In this document: piece after piece, positions 17,300 to 26,125 of the stretch
Position numbering within the stretch: the stretch's first letter is position 1
How the letters are laid out: every line of letters starts with the position of its first letter
DNA from: Prochlorococcus sp. AG-355-B23
GTDB taxonomy: Bacteria; Cyanobacteriota; Cyanobacteriia; PCC-6307; Cyanobiaceae
DNA: 33,930 nt
Reading direction: 5' to 3'
Assembly: GCA_003280935.1 (NCBI GenBank)
Contig: QCDJ01000013.1
Location: 1 to 33,930 of the forward strand
Notes under the pieces: model-generated
Database searches by the model: none
Seen by the model: the letters and a program-made list of their open reading frames with translations, nothing else
What the model was told of the DNA's origin: nothing
Translations under genes and position numbers: made by a program

Positions 17300-19108
17300 T
17301 TACTGGTTTAATTTCAAGACTGCCATAAAAGCTTCTTGAGGGACTTCAACTTTACCCATTGCCTTCATCCTCTTTTTACCTTTGGCTTGTTTCTTTAAAA
17401 GTTTCTTTTTCCTAGAAATATCCCCTCCATAACATTTAGATAAAACATCTTTTCGCAAAGCACTTATGCTTTCACTTGCAATAATCCTGCTACCGATTGA
17501 TGCTTGAATGGGTATTTTAAATTGTTGTTTTGGAATAAGTTCTTTTAATTTCTCAACTAAACTTCTGCCAATTCCATAAGCCTTATCTTTATGAACAATA
17601 GAAGTTAATGGATCTGCTCTTTCTGAATTTATTAGAACATCTAATCTAACAAGGTCATTTTTTCTATAGCCAATCAAATGATATTCCATTGATGCATAAC
17701 CTTGGGTTCTACTTTTCATTTGATCAAAGAAATCTGTAACAACTTCTGCTAGTGGAATTTCATAAATCAAGGTAACTCGATCTGTTGTTATGTATTTCAT
17801 ATCTATAAATACTCCCCTTCTTTCCTGACATAAACCCATTAATGTTCCATTAAATTCATTGGGAGCATAAATTTCCATTTTCACATAAGGCTCCTCTATT
17901 GATTCTCTAAGTTGTGGATCAGGAATTGTAGAAGGATTATCAATAAAGATATGTTCCTGCTGATTTAAATTAACCTTATAAATAACTGATGGTGCCGTTA
18001 CGATTAGATCCAAGTCATATTCTCTTTCTAATCTTTCTTGAACTATCTCCATATGAAGAAGTCCTAGGAATCCGCACCTAAATCCGAAGCCCATTGCGCT
18101 ACTGGTTTCGGGCTCATATTTTAAAGCTGCATCAGATAATTGTAATTTTTCTAGCGATACTCTTAAATCTGGGAATTGATCGGCATCAGTCGGGAATAAA
18201 CCACAAAAAACCATAGGATTTGCTGTCTTATATCCAGGCAAAGGATCAATGGCAGGTGAATTTAAAAGAGTAATCGTATCTCCCACTCTCGCATCAGCAA
18301 CTGATTTTATAGAAGCAGCTAAATAACCAACTTCTCCTGCATGTAATTCATCAACTTGCTGCTGATCAGGCGCCATTATTCCTATCTCATCTAGTTCATA
18401 ATTTTTCTTACTTGCCATTAATAATATTTTTTCTCTCTTATTTAGAGACCCAGATATCACCCTGAAATAAACAATAACTCCCCTGTAAGGATCATAATAA
18501 GAATCAAAAATCAGTGCCTTTGTAGGTAGTTTAATTTCATCTTGAGGAGGAGGTACTCTTCTTACGATTGCTTCCAAAATATCTTTAATACCAACTCCAG
18601 TTTTTGCTGAACAATTTATTGCATTAGATGTATCAAGTCCAATAATTTCCTCTATTTCTTGTTTTATTTTTTCAGCATCAGCCCCTGGTAAATCAACTTT
18701 ATTTAAAACAGGAATTATTTCAAGATTATTTTCTAAGGCAAGATAAACATTAGCTAAGGTTTGAGCTTCTACTCCTTGACTTGCATCAACAACTAGTAAG
18801 GCGCCTTCACAAGCTTGAAGAGATCTACTAACCTCATAAGAGAAATCAACATGCCCTGGAGTATCTATTAAGTTCAAAACATATTCTTGGGAATCATCAG
18901 CTTTATATTTCATCCTAGCGGCCTGTAACTTGATAGTAATTCCTCTCTCTCTTTCAAGATCCATACTGTCCAAAAATTGTTCTTGCATATCCCTTTGCTG
19001 CACAGTACCAGTATCTTGAAGCAACCTATCTGCGAGGGTAGATTTACCATGATCAATATGAGCGATTATGCAGAAATTTCTTATTTTTGAAACCAATATA
19101 TCAGTCAT
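17300..19108 (-). CDS. lepA: Elongation factor 4 (LepA)
   Basis: A translational GTPase of 602 residues, the standard LepA length. It has G1 AHIDHGKST (16-24), the switch II region [11 protein letters not shown] and G4 NKVDLPGA. The C-terminal domain is LepA-specific ([27 protein letters not shown]), ending in a lysine-rich stretch and [14 protein letters not shown]. LepA acts on the ribosome during initiation or back-translocation under stress. The start is ATG at 19108. It is followed after 79 bases by the permease gene and preceded by mqo after 55 bases on the same strand. Confidence 0.98.
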   Translation of the reverse strand: MTDILVSKIRNFCIIAHIDHGKSTLADRLLQDTGTVQQRDMQEQFLDSMDLERERGITIKLQAARMKYKADDSQEYVLNLIDTPGHVDFSYEVSRSLQACEGALLVVDASQGVEAQTLANVYLALENNLEIIPVLNKVDLPGADAEKIKQEIEEIIGLDTSNAINCSAKTGVGIKDILEAIVRRVPPPQDEIKLPTKALIFDSYYDPYRGVIVYFRVISGSLNKREKILLMASKKNYELDEIGIMAPDQQQVDELHAGEVGYLAASIKSVADARVGDTITLLNSPAIDPLPGYKTANPMVFCGLFPTDADQFPDLRVSLEKLQLSDAALKYEPETSSAMGFGFRCGFLGLLHMEIVQERLEREYDLDLIVTAPSVIYKVNLNQQEHIFIDNPSTIPDPQLRESIEEPYVKMEIYAPNEFNGTLMGLCQERRGVFIDMKYITTDRVTLIYEIPLAEVVTDFFDQMKSRTQGYASMEYHLIGYRKNDLVRLDVLINSERADPLTSIVHKDKAYGIGRSLVEKLKELIPKQQFKIPIQASIGSRIIASESISALRKDVLSKCYGGDISRKKKLLKKQAKGKKRMKAMGKVEVPQEAFMAVLKLNQ

Positions 19109-19163
19109 ATAGAAAGAAAAATTCTCCTCTTATTACATCTTGATTAATATTAGCTAATTAGGA

Positions 19164-20660
19164 TTATGGATGGAAACCAAAAATGGAATTATTTCTTTTT
19201 TTAATTTCTTTTATGAAGGTACTGTAATTTTCAGAGACCGATAGTTCTTGATAAATTAAGTCTTTTATTTTTTTCTGAAGATTATGCTTATCGTTTAAAA
19301 ATAAAACAGATTTTTCTAGAACTTCAACCATAATTGAAACCGCCGTACTTGCTCCCGGAGAGGCTCCCAACAAAGCAGATAATGATCCATCAGATGAATT
19401 TACAATCTCAGTTCCAAATTTCAAAGAACCACCACCTTCAGTTTTTTTAATTATTTGGACTCTTTGACCAGCATTCTTTAAATACCAATCAGAAGGATTA
19501 GCTGATGGCATCATGTTCTTTAAATTCTCAACTCTTGAGTTATGGTTCTTTAATGATTGTGATATTAGGTAATTAATTAAATCGTTGTTCTTGAAACCAA
19601 CGTCTAACATAGAAAAAATATTATTCTTTTTAATTGAACTAAATAAGTCAAAATATGAACTTTGTTTTAGAAATTTCGTTGTAAATCCAGCAAAAGGTCC
19701 ATATAAAAGAAGTTTTTTATTATCAATCCATCTGGTGTCTAAATGAGGCACAGACATTGGTGGCGATCCAATATCAGCTTTACCATAAACTTTTGAGTTA
19801 TGTTTTTCTGTTAGATCTTTTTTCTCGCAAATAAGCCATTTACCACTAACAGGAAATCCACCATAACTTTTTGCTTCTGGAATTTTTGATTTTTGTAAAT
19901 AATTAATTGTTTTTCCACCAGCACCAAGAAAAACGTAGCCAGTTCTAATTGAAGTTTTTCTACCTTCAGAACTGATTTCTAGTTCCCATTGTTTTTTATC
20001 AATTTTCTTTAAATCTACTAATTCTGTTTTGTATCTAATTTCAACATTTTTATTTAAAGAAACTAATGACAAATACTCTTTAGTTAAAGCCTCAAAATTA
20101 ATATCAGTTCCTCTACCTATTCTGGTAGCAGCAATTTGATTAGATGGATTTCTTTCTTTTGTTATTAGAGGAGCCCATGATGAAATTTCATCAAAAGATG
20201 TAGAAAATTCCATATCGATAAATTCTGGATTTTCGGTCATTTTCTGAAATCTTTTTTTTAAAAAAGAAATATTATCCTGACCAGTCACAAAGCTAATATG
20301 AGGAATAAATTTTAGAAACTTCCTAATATCAATTTTCCCTGCTTCATACAATGAGGCCCATAAAGACATGGATGTTTCAAAAGAACGATTTATTGAGAGC
20401 GCTTTATCTATTTTTAGATTTCCTTTTTCATCTAAAGGGGTATAGTTTAATTCGCAATTAGCCGCATGTCCTGTACCTGCATTATTAAAAGCGCCAGTAC
20501 TTTCACTTCCCGGAGCATTTAATTTTTCTATAATAAGAAATTTTATATCTGGTAAAACTTCTGAAATTAGGAGGGCTAAAGTACTACTCATTATCCCTGC
20601 TCCTACTAAGACTGCATCAAAGTAGCTATTATCATTAGTGGGATTTTTAGATGAAGTCAC
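19164..20660 (-). CDS. mqo: Malate:quinone oxidoreductase
   Basis: An FAD-dependent peripheral membrane enzyme of 498 residues that oxidises malate to oxaloacetate and passes electrons to the quinone pool. The dinucleotide fold is [18 protein letters not shown] near residue 15-32. Further family segments are the [14 protein letters not shown] region, [25 protein letters not shown], and the C-terminal [15 protein letters not shown] that contacts FAD. The start is GTG at 20660. The divergent nfu gene begins 71 bases away. Confidence 0.96.
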   Translation of the reverse strand: MTSSKNPTNDNSYFDAVLVGAGIMSSTLALLISEVLPDIKFLIIEKLNAPGSESTGAFNNAGTGHAANCELNYTPLDEKGNLKIDKALSINRSFETSMSLWASLYEAGKIDIRKFLKFIPHISFVTGQDNISFLKKRFQKMTENPEFIDMEFSTSFDEISSWAPLITKERNPSNQIAATRIGRGTDINFEALTKEYLSLVSLNKNVEIRYKTELVDLKKIDKKQWELEISSEGRKTSIRTGYVFLGAGGKTINYLQKSKIPEAKSYGGFPVSGKWLICEKKDLTEKHNSKVYGKADIGSPPMSVPHLDTRWIDNKKLLLYGPFAGFTTKFLKQSSYFDLFSSIKKNNIFSMLDVGFKNNDLINYLISQSLKNHNSRVENLKNMMPSANPSDWYLKNAGQRVQIIKKTEGGGSLKFGTEIVNSSDGSLSALLGASPGASTAVSIMVEVLEKSVLFLNDKHNLQKKIKDLIYQELSVSENYSTFIKEIKKRNNSIFGFHP

Positions 20661-20730
20661 AACAGAAAATTATCTTTTTTGCAATTAATCAGATTTCTTT
20701 CTAGGCTTATTATAAAGTTAATCCAAAATT

Positions 20731-20976
20731 ATGAGTACTGAAACACTCTCGCTGACAAACGAAAATGTAGAAAAAGTCCTTGACGAGCTAAGACCTTTTT
20801 TAATTTCTGATGGAGGTAATGTAGAGATTGCAGAAATAGATGGTCCAATTGTCAAAGTCAGACTTCAAGGAGCATGTGGTAGTTGCCCAAGTAGCACTAT
20901 GACTCTAAAAATGGGTATTGAAAGAAAGTTAAAAGAAATGATTCCTGAAATAAGCGAAGTTGTCCAAGTTTTATAA
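20731..20976 (+). CDS. NifU C-terminal-domain (Nfu) iron-sulfur scaffold protein
   Basis: An 81-residue stand-alone Nfu domain. [17 protein letters not shown] (about 17-32) leads to the [16 protein letters not shown] segment with Cys49 and Cys52, the cluster-binding pair. In cyanobacteria this small Nfu assembles or carries 4Fe-4S clusters, including those for photosystem I. Full length for the family. It is convergent with the 85-aa membrane protein gene (20-base gap). Confidence 0.96.
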   Translation: MSTETLSLTNENVEKVLDELRPFLISDGGNVEIAEIDGPIVKVRLQGACGSCPSSTMTLKMGIERKLKEMIPEISEVVQVL

Positions 20977-20996
20977 AATTTTAACTGAAGTATATA

Positions 20997-21254
20997 TTAT
21001 TTAGTTTTTAATTCCTTCAACAAAGATGATTCCATATCAAGGCAATCAATTGGAAGTCCTTGACCAATAGCGATTAAAAGAGGTGCAAGAATTCCTAAAG
21101 TAAAAACTAAATTTGATTGGCTCACATCATATTTACTCAAAGTAAAAGTTATCAAATAAATAATTGAAAAATAAGCATGTAGTGAAAAAAATTCTTTTGG
21201 TTTTAACACTGGCCACCTTAAAGTATTTCCCAAGAAATATAAAAAACCTGTCAT
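20997..21254 (-). CDS. 85-aa hydrophobic protein, unknown
   Basis: An 85-residue protein with two probable membrane segments (about 25-40 and 48-64), a leading MTGFLYFLGNTLRWPVLKPKEFF, and a charged C-terminus (DMESSLLKELKTK). The composition is coherent and there is a clean ATG at 21254. It converges on nfu and is divergent from the DUF4278 gene. I do not recognise it with certainty, and no function is proposed. Confidence 0.72.
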   Translation of the reverse strand: MTGFLYFLGNTLRWPVLKPKEFFSLHAYFSIIYLITFTLSKYDVSQSNLVFTLGILAPLLIAIGQGLPIDCLDMESSLLKELKTK

Positions 21255-21380
21255 AAATAAATAGTTATATGAAGATTAAACCAAATATAAACATAAACCT
21301 TTTTAGAGACTATTTATAAAAAAATTTACCTAATATAATAATTAAAAAAACATTAAATCTTCGTTTCTATTTGTAAAAAC

Positions 21381-21410
21381 TAGACATACCTAGAAGAATA
21401 CGCTTATAAT
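21381..21410 (+). promoter_or_regulatory. Sigma-70-type promoter of the DUF4278 gene
   Basis: TAGACA at 21381-21386 (5/6 match to TTGACA) and TATAAT at 21405-21410 (6/6) are separated by 18 bases. Transcription is predicted to start at about 21416-21418, giving a leader of about 92 bases. Confidence 0.7.
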
Positions 21411-21416
21411 AATTTT

Positions 21417-21430
21417 GTAGCAATCGCTAC
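21417..21430 (+). promoter_or_regulatory. Perfect GTA-N8-TAC (NtcA-type) site at the predicted transcription start
   Basis: GTAGCAATCGCTAC matches the consensus of NtcA, the cyanobacterial global nitrogen regulator, exactly. Its arms (GTAGC/GCTAC) are perfect inverted repeats. It lies just downstream of the -10 box, where binding would block transcription and not activate it. As RNA the same bases would form a 5-bp hairpin followed by five U residues, a second possible role. Confidence 0.55.
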
Positions 21431-21435
21431 TTTTT

Positions 21436-21503
21436 CGTTCACTCTCATTTGAGGGCGCAGTTCGAGTCATACCATGGAACGGGGGATGGCCGTGTGTCAC
21501 ATC
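21436..21503 (+). ncRNA. Candidate glutamine-riboswitch-like leader (glnA/Downstream-peptide class)
   Basis: A closing stem pairs CGTTC (21436-21440) with GAACG (21477-21481). Inside it, CTCTC (21442-21446) pairs with GAGGG (21451-21455) around an ATTT loop, followed by a conserved-looking GCGCAG...ACCATGGAACG arm. The order P1, CAC-type junction, P2 hairpin, then a purine-rich strand back to P1 is how I remember the glutamine-binding glnA and Downstream-peptide RNAs of cyanobacteria. These RNAs also precede small reading frames. GATG (21485-21488) can pair with CATC (21500-21503) just before the start codon, a possible expression platform. The class assignment is from memory and unverified. 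Confidence 0.58.
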
Positions 21504-21508
21504 GAAAC

Positions 21509-21682
21509 ATGACTACTTTAACTTACAGAGGTAAAAACTACGTTCAAAACAAAGAAGCTGCTAAAAAGCAACTTGTTGAACTTACCTACAGAAGAAACGT
21601 ATACACCAACAGAATGGATGACGCTTCTTCAAGTAATGAAAAAGCAGAATTAAATTACAGAGGTGTTAATTACACTAAATAA
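21509..21682 (+). CDS. 57-aa DUF4278-type peptide with three LxYRxxxY repeats
   Basis: The start is ATG at 21509. An upstream in-frame extension to 21449 would translate the structured leader and is rejected. The 57 residues contain three copies of one unit, LTYRGKNY (4-11), LTYRRNVY (25-32) and LNYRGVNY (48-55), joined by polar linkers. The protein is basic (about +5) with no signal or membrane segment. I assign it to the DUF4278 family, small YRG-Y repeat proteins of cyanobacteria. It is monocistronic: strong promoter before, strong terminator after. The regulation suggests a response to nitrogen status. A role as a small basic effector, as for glutamine synthetase inactivating factors, is speculation. 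Confidence 0.85.
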   Translation: MTTLTYRGKNYVQNKEAAKKQLVELTYRRNVYTNRMDDASSSNEKAELNYRGVNYTK

Positions 21683-21700
21683 TTTAATTAAACAAATAAA

Positions 21701-21729
21701 AAGTCCCTTTTTCAGGGGCTTTTTTTTTG
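21701..21729 (+). terminator. Intrinsic terminator of the DUF4278 gene
   Basis: AGTCCCT (21702-21708) pairs with AGGGGCT (21714-21720) over 7 bp, one of them G-T, around a TTTTC loop. A run of eight or nine T residues follows. This is the clearest intrinsic terminator in the window. It separates the DUF4278 gene from the ArsM-like gene. Confidence 0.88.
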
Positions 21730-21760
21730 GCTATATTTATCAAGAGTCCTTTAAAAAAAT

Positions 21761-22555
21761 ATGTCTGAAAGTTGCTGTAATACAAACACATCGAATAAAG
21801 CACCTAATCAATTCGATCATAAAGATGCGATTCAAGAAAGATATGGCTCAGCCGCACAAGAAAAAGAAAGTTGTCTTTGTACACCAGTTGGGTTTAATCC
21901 CGTTTTACTTGAAGCAATTCCTCAAGAGGTTATAGAAAGAGACTATGGGTGTGGTGATCCAACAAAATATGTCCAAAAAAATGATATAGTCTTAGATCTT
22001 GGAAGTGGTAGCGGCAAAAATGCTTTCATTTGTGCCCAAATTGTTGGGAAAGAAGGGAAAGTTATTGGAGTTGATCAGAATCCTGACATGCTTTCTTTAT
22101 CAAGATCAGCCTCTAAGGAAGTTACAAAAAATATAGGTTTCAACAATACAGAATTTCTAGAAGGTTCAATTGAAAAACTTGATGAATTAGATAAAGATTT
22201 AAATCCATTAATCGCAGATAAATCAGTGGATATTATTTTAAGTAATTGCGTTTTAAACTTGGTAAGTCCAGAATCTAGAAATAACCTTCTAAATAACATA
22301 AAAAGAGTTTTAAACGATAATGGAAGAATTGCAATTAGCGATATCGTCTCTAACAAAAAAGTCCCTTTAAGATTACAAAATGATCATGATTTATGGACAG
22401 GATGTATTAGTGGAGCATGGTATGAGCCAGAGTTTATAAGTGATTTTAAAGAACTAGGATTTAAAAATTTAAAATTTGCAGAAAGGAGTGATGAACCTTG
22501 GAGAGTAATTGAGGATATTGAATTTAGAACAGTAACTTTAGTCGGCAATATTTAA
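21761..22555 (+). CDS. ArsM-like SAM methyltransferase (arsenite methyltransferase family)
   Basis: A 264-residue class I methyltransferase. SAM motif I is DLGSGSGKNAFI (79-90), with GVDQNPDML following. The cysteines used by ArsM enzymes to bind As(III) have counterparts: Cys64 in YGCGDPT, Cys163 in SNCVLNLV and Cys215 in TGCISGAW. There is an upstream ESCLC (Cys38, Cys40) and an N-terminal CC (5-6). ArsM methylates arsenite to volatile or less retained methylarsenicals. No arsR or arsB is adjacent. The cysteine set supports true arsenic methylation, but a methyltransferase with another substrate cannot be excluded. Confidence 0.85.
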   Translation: MSESCCNTNTSNKAPNQFDHKDAIQERYGSAAQEKESCLCTPVGFNPVLLEAIPQEVIERDYGCGDPTKYVQKNDIVLDLGSGSGKNAFICAQIVGKEGKVIGVDQNPDMLSLSRSASKEVTKNIGFNNTEFLEGSIEKLDELDKDLNPLIADKSVDIILSNCVLNLVSPESRNNLLNNIKRVLNDNGRIAISDIVSNKKVPLRLQNDHDLWTGCISGAWYEPEFISDFKELGFKNLKFAERSDEPWRVIEDIEFRTVTLVGNI

Positions 22556-22590
22556 AAAATTAAAGATTTGAAAATTTAATATAAATTTCC

Positions 22591-23766
22591 ATGAGAAATA
22601 ATCTAAGAGATCAAATACCCGCATTAAAAAATAAGTATTATTTCAACTATGGCGGTCAAGGACCATTACCAAAATCTTCTCTAGAAGCAATAGTTAAAAC
22701 TTGGGAAATCATCCAAGATTTAGGACCATTTACCAATGATATATGGCCTTTTATTTACAAAGAAATATTGACCACAAAAAGAATCATTGCGCAAAAATTA
22801 GGTGTCAATTCAAAGAATGTAGCTTGTACCGAAAATATCTCTTCCGGTATGATTTTGCCCTTTTGGGGAATAAAAGTAGTAGAGGGAGAAGAGTTGCTAA
22901 TAAGTGACTGTGAACATCCTGGAGTCGTGGTTGCAAGTCGAGAATTTTGCAGAAGAAATAAATTAATATTCAAAATTTTGCCAATCCAAAAAATTCAAGA
23001 TCTAAACGACGAAAATATAATTTTAGAGATTTTGAAAAATCTAAATAGTAAGACTAAGATCCTAATTATTTCTCATATCTTATGGAACTTTGGATATAAA
23101 ATTCCTTTAAAACAAATTTCTATCGAATTAAAAAATAATCGAGAAGATTCTTATTTACTTGTTGATGGCGCTCAAACCTTTGGGCACATAAATATTGAAA
23201 AAGAAGTTTTTTATTCTGATTTATATTCAATAACTTCTCATAAATGGGCATGTGGACCAGAAGGACTTGGAGCTATTTATGTCTCAGATAGATTTATTCA
23301 TGAAACAGATCCAACAATAATTGGTTGGAAATCATTAAAAAAAGAACAGGGCATTTATGAGCCTTCAGATAATCTTTTTCATGATGATGCAAGGAAATTT
23401 GAAATAGCTACCTCTTGTATTCCTTTACTTGCTGGGCTTCGGAATTCTTTAGATCTTTTGGATAAAGACTGCCATGAAAAAGAAAAAAACAAAAATATCA
23501 AAAAATTAAGTGGAAAACTTTGGGATGAATTAAATGAATCAAAGGGTGTTGAATTAGTTTTAGAAAAAAAATATTTAAATGGGATTGTTAGTTTTAATAT
23601 CGAAAATATTAAAGATAAGGATAAATTTGTAAAGAAACTTGGAGAAAAGAAAATTTGGATTAGAGTTTTAGAAGATCCAAAATGGTTTAGAGCATGCGTA
23701 CATCAAATGACTACAGAAGCTGAGATTGATTTACTTGCTAGAGAAATAAAAAAAATATTGACTTAA
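22591..23766 (+). CDS. Class V PLP-dependent enzyme, cysteine/cystine lyase or desulfurase-like
   Basis: A 391-residue fold-type I aminotransferase class V protein. Visible sites are the pyridoxal region CTENISSG (79-86), His109 (EHPG), Asp192 and Gln195 (LLVDGAQTFGHI), and the Schiff-base lysine Lys218 in SITSHKWACGPEG. The C-terminal substrate arginine region is KKIWIRVLEDPKWFRACVH. The loop of true cysteine desulfurases with the RxGHHC cysteine is not seen, which fits better with the cysteine/cystine C-S lyase or isopenicillin N epimerase-like branch. It follows the ArsM-like gene after 35 bases and may be co-transcribed. Confidence 0.85.
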   Translation: MRNNLRDQIPALKNKYYFNYGGQGPLPKSSLEAIVKTWEIIQDLGPFTNDIWPFIYKEILTTKRIIAQKLGVNSKNVACTENISSGMILPFWGIKVVEGEELLISDCEHPGVVVASREFCRRNKLIFKILPIQKIQDLNDENIILEILKNLNSKTKILIISHILWNFGYKIPLKQISIELKNNREDSYLLVDGAQTFGHINIEKEVFYSDLYSITSHKWACGPEGLGAIYVSDRFIHETDPTIIGWKSLKKEQGIYEPSDNLFHDDARKFEIATSCIPLLAGLRNSLDLLDKDCHEKEKNKNIKKLSGKLWDELNESKGVELVLEKKYLNGIVSFNIENIKDKDKFVKKLGEKKIWIRVLEDPKWFRACVHQMTTEAEIDLLAREIKKILT

Positions 23767-23794
23767 AGATCTATTGATATAAAAAAAATTTAGT

Positions 23795-24511
23795 TTACCA
23801 AGGTATCTCCGAGTTGTCCCAAGCAATAAATTTTCCTGTAGATTCTGGTGATTGATTTTTAATAATATTAATCAAGAATTGGGAGGATTTTTCTTTACTA
23901 AATAATTTATGTTCTGGAACAAATTTATGAAAAGGTCTAGATAAATCAGTATCTACTGTTCCTGGATGAAGCAATGTGATAGTAGCCTTTGGGAAACGTC
24001 TAGCCCATTCAATACTTAAAGATTTAAAAAACTGATTTTGCGCAGATTTTGCTGCTCTATATGAATACCAACCTCCAGTTTGATTATCTCCAATGCTACC
24101 AACTCTTGCACTTATACTTGCAAAATTAAAATCAAAATCTTTTGGTATAAATTCTTCAATCGCTTTAGCTAATAAAATAGGAGAAAAGGCATTTATTGAA
24201 AAACTTTCCATAATATTTTTTTTATCAAGATGTTGTAATCTTTTTTCTGGTTGAAGTGAATCACTATGAAGTCTACCTGTAGCATTAACAACTAGCCTTA
24301 ATTTTGAAGGATGATTTGATATTTTATTTTTCAACTGCGAAAGGGATTGAGAATCCTCTACATCTAATTCCCAAAAAGGATTAAATTCACTTTTTCTTCC
24401 ACACAAAACAACATCTAAATCTTTTTCACTTTCATCCAGATCTTTAGCTAGTTGTGTTCCAATTCCACCTGCGCCTACAACTAAGGCTAAGCCTTTCATT
24501 TTAATAAACAT
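23795..24511 (-). CDS. Short-chain dehydrogenase/reductase
   Basis: A 238-residue SDR. The cofactor motif is VVGAGGIGTQLA near the N-terminus, a variant of GxxxGxG, followed by VVLCGRKSE. Next come NATGRLH, the catalytic serine in NFASISARVGS, and Tyr-x-x-x-Lys in WYSYRAAKSA; then LLHPGTVDTDL. The sequence is closest to the CsgA/C-factor-like SDRs. The substrate is unknown. ATG at 24511 is used; ATG at 24499 would also leave a complete fold. It is 69 bases downstream of murE on the same strand. Confidence 0.9.
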   Translation of the reverse strand: MFIKMKGLALVVGAGGIGTQLAKDLDESEKDLDVVLCGRKSEFNPFWELDVEDSQSLSQLKNKISNHPSKLRLVVNATGRLHSDSLQPEKRLQHLDKKNIMESFSINAFSPILLAKAIEEFIPKDFDFNFASISARVGSIGDNQTGGWYSYRAAKSAQNQFFKSLSIEWARRFPKATITLLHPGTVDTDLSRPFHKFVPEHKLFSKEKSSQFLINIIKNQSPESTGKFIAWDNSEIPW

Positions 24512-24580
24512 AACTCCATTGATTCTAAGAAACTTTTCTTGTGATTTGCGTAAAGATCTTTCTTATTTGATTAGGAAATT

Positions 24581-26116
24581 TTATTGAGATTTACTTTTAT
24601 CTTTTAATAATTTATAAGCTATTTTTCTATCATCAAAATTAATAACTTTATCATTGAGAATTTGGTAGTCTTCATGTCCTTTTCCTGCAATTAAAACTAT
24701 ATCTTCTTTATTGGCAAATTTGATAGATTCATTTATTGCTTTAAATCTATCAATCTCAATTGTTATTTTTTCTCTTATTTTTATACCCATCAAAATATCA
24801 TTTACTATCTTTTGGGGTTCTTCTGATCTTGGATTATCTGAAGTTATAAAAAGTTGATCAGAAAACTCTTCAGCTATTGATCCCATTAAAGGCCTTTTAC
24901 TACGGTCTCGATCTCCGCCACAGCCAAAAACAGTTATGAGTTTCCCTTCACAAAGTTTTTTAATTGATTGCAAAACTTTTTTTAATCCATCAGGAGTGTG
25001 GGCATAATCAACAATTACTGTTGGAAGTGATCTTAAAACGACATCATTATCAATTTGTATTTTCTCCATTCTCCCAGGAGCGCCAGGGAAAGATTGTATT
25101 AACTTTGATAGATCTTTTAAAGAAAAATTAAGTTTATACAAAATTGTTATTGCTTGAATAGCATTCATTAAATTAAATTCACCGACAAGTGGTACAAAAA
25201 GTTGAATTTTTTCACTAGGTGTATGAAATATACAGGTGGAACCACTTTCAGTAAATTTTTTATCTGTCACGAAAAAAAAATCATCATTTTCAAATTCACT
25301 TTCAGTAATCTTTGTAGAGACTAACAAAGATCTTTTTTCAAGATCAGATGACAATTTAGATATCCAATGGTCATCATGATTTAATACACAAATTCCATCT
25401 TTTTCTTTTAAGTAAGGTGGGAAAAATAACTTTCTTTTTGTATGAAAATATGATTCCATATCTGAGTGATAATCAAGATGATCTTGAGTTAAATTAGTAA
25501 AAATAGCTGCCTCAAATTCGCATCCTGATATCCTGTTTTGAGCAATAGAATGAGAACTTACCTCTAATATCGCGAATTCAGATTCTGCCTCAACAGCAGC
25601 ATTTAATTTCTTTTGAAGTTTATCGGCGAAATCAGTTGTATGAGTAGCCACCTCTGAGAAGCCAGGCCATCTATTGAACAAGGTCCCAAATAATGCAGTC
25701 TTTTTTCCTAATTTTTTTAAAAGATATTCCAATAAAAAAGTAATTGTTGTTTTTCCATTAGTACCCGTAACACCAATAAGTTTAAGTTTTCTTGAAGGCC
25801 TATCCCAAAACTCAGCGACTATTTGACCAAAAATATAATCTAAATTATCCTCTATAACCAAAATCCTTTCTCGATCAATAGATCCAATTTTCTCTTTTGC
25901 AGCAGACCCAATAATGGCAGCCTCAGCGCCATTTTCAATTGCCTCAATACAATACTTTCCTCCATCAACATTTAAACCAGGCATACCTAAAAATAAAGTT
26001 CCTTTTTGTACTTCTTTAGAGTTAAAAGAAATATTATTGATTTCATGATCGATTAAATCTAATGAAGGAATAATTCCTACCAAATCTAAAAGTTTATGTA
26101 ATTTTATAGATCTCAT
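24581..26116 (-). CDS. murE: UDP-N-acetylmuramoyl-L-alanyl-D-glutamate--2,6-diaminopimelate ligase
   Basis: A cytoplasmic Mur ligase of 511 residues that adds meso-diaminopimelate to UDP-MurNAc-Ala-Glu. The ATP-binding loop is GVTGTNGKTT (115-124). Substrate and metal sites include THTTDFADK, EVSSHS, and FTNLTQDHLDYH. The DNPR motif (in SDNPRSEEP) is the signature for diaminopimelate rather than lysine. GKGHEDYQ is near the end. The gene lies 9 bases after the glutaredoxin-like gene in a minus-strand run starting with yidD. Confidence 0.97.
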   Translation of the reverse strand: MRSIKLHKLLDLVGIIPSLDLIDHEINNISFNSKEVQKGTLFLGMPGLNVDGGKYCIEAIENGAEAAIIGSAAKEKIGSIDRERILVIEDNLDYIFGQIVAEFWDRPSRKLKLIGVTGTNGKTTITFLLEYLLKKLGKKTALFGTLFNRWPGFSEVATHTTDFADKLQKKLNAAVEAESEFAILEVSSHSIAQNRISGCEFEAAIFTNLTQDHLDYHSDMESYFHTKRKLFFPPYLKEKDGICVLNHDDHWISKLSSDLEKRSLLVSTKITESEFENDDFFFVTDKKFTESGSTCIFHTPSEKIQLFVPLVGEFNLMNAIQAITILYKLNFSLKDLSKLIQSFPGAPGRMEKIQIDNDVVLRSLPTVIVDYAHTPDGLKKVLQSIKKLCEGKLITVFGCGGDRDRSKRPLMGSIAEEFSDQLFITSDNPRSEEPQKIVNDILMGIKIREKITIEIDRFKAINESIKFANKEDIVLIAGKGHEDYQILNDKVINFDDRKIAYKLLKDKSKSQ

Positions 26117-26125
26117 ATAAAAAAA

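Noticed and set aside
21449..21508. N-terminal extension of the DUF4278 peptide by 20 residues
   Set aside because: The extension translates the base-paired leader, including the P2 hairpin and the 3' half of the closing stem. The protein repeat starts only after the ATG at 21509.
21663..21935. 90-residue plus-strand frame across the terminator
   Set aside because: It overlaps the DUF4278 stop, the terminator hairpin and the ArsM-like start in another frame; no protein-like features.
22591..23766. Canonical cysteine desulfurase (SufS/IscS)
   Set aside because: The catalytic cysteine loop is not found and no suf/isc genes are adjacent; a lyase- or epimerase-like assignment is safer.
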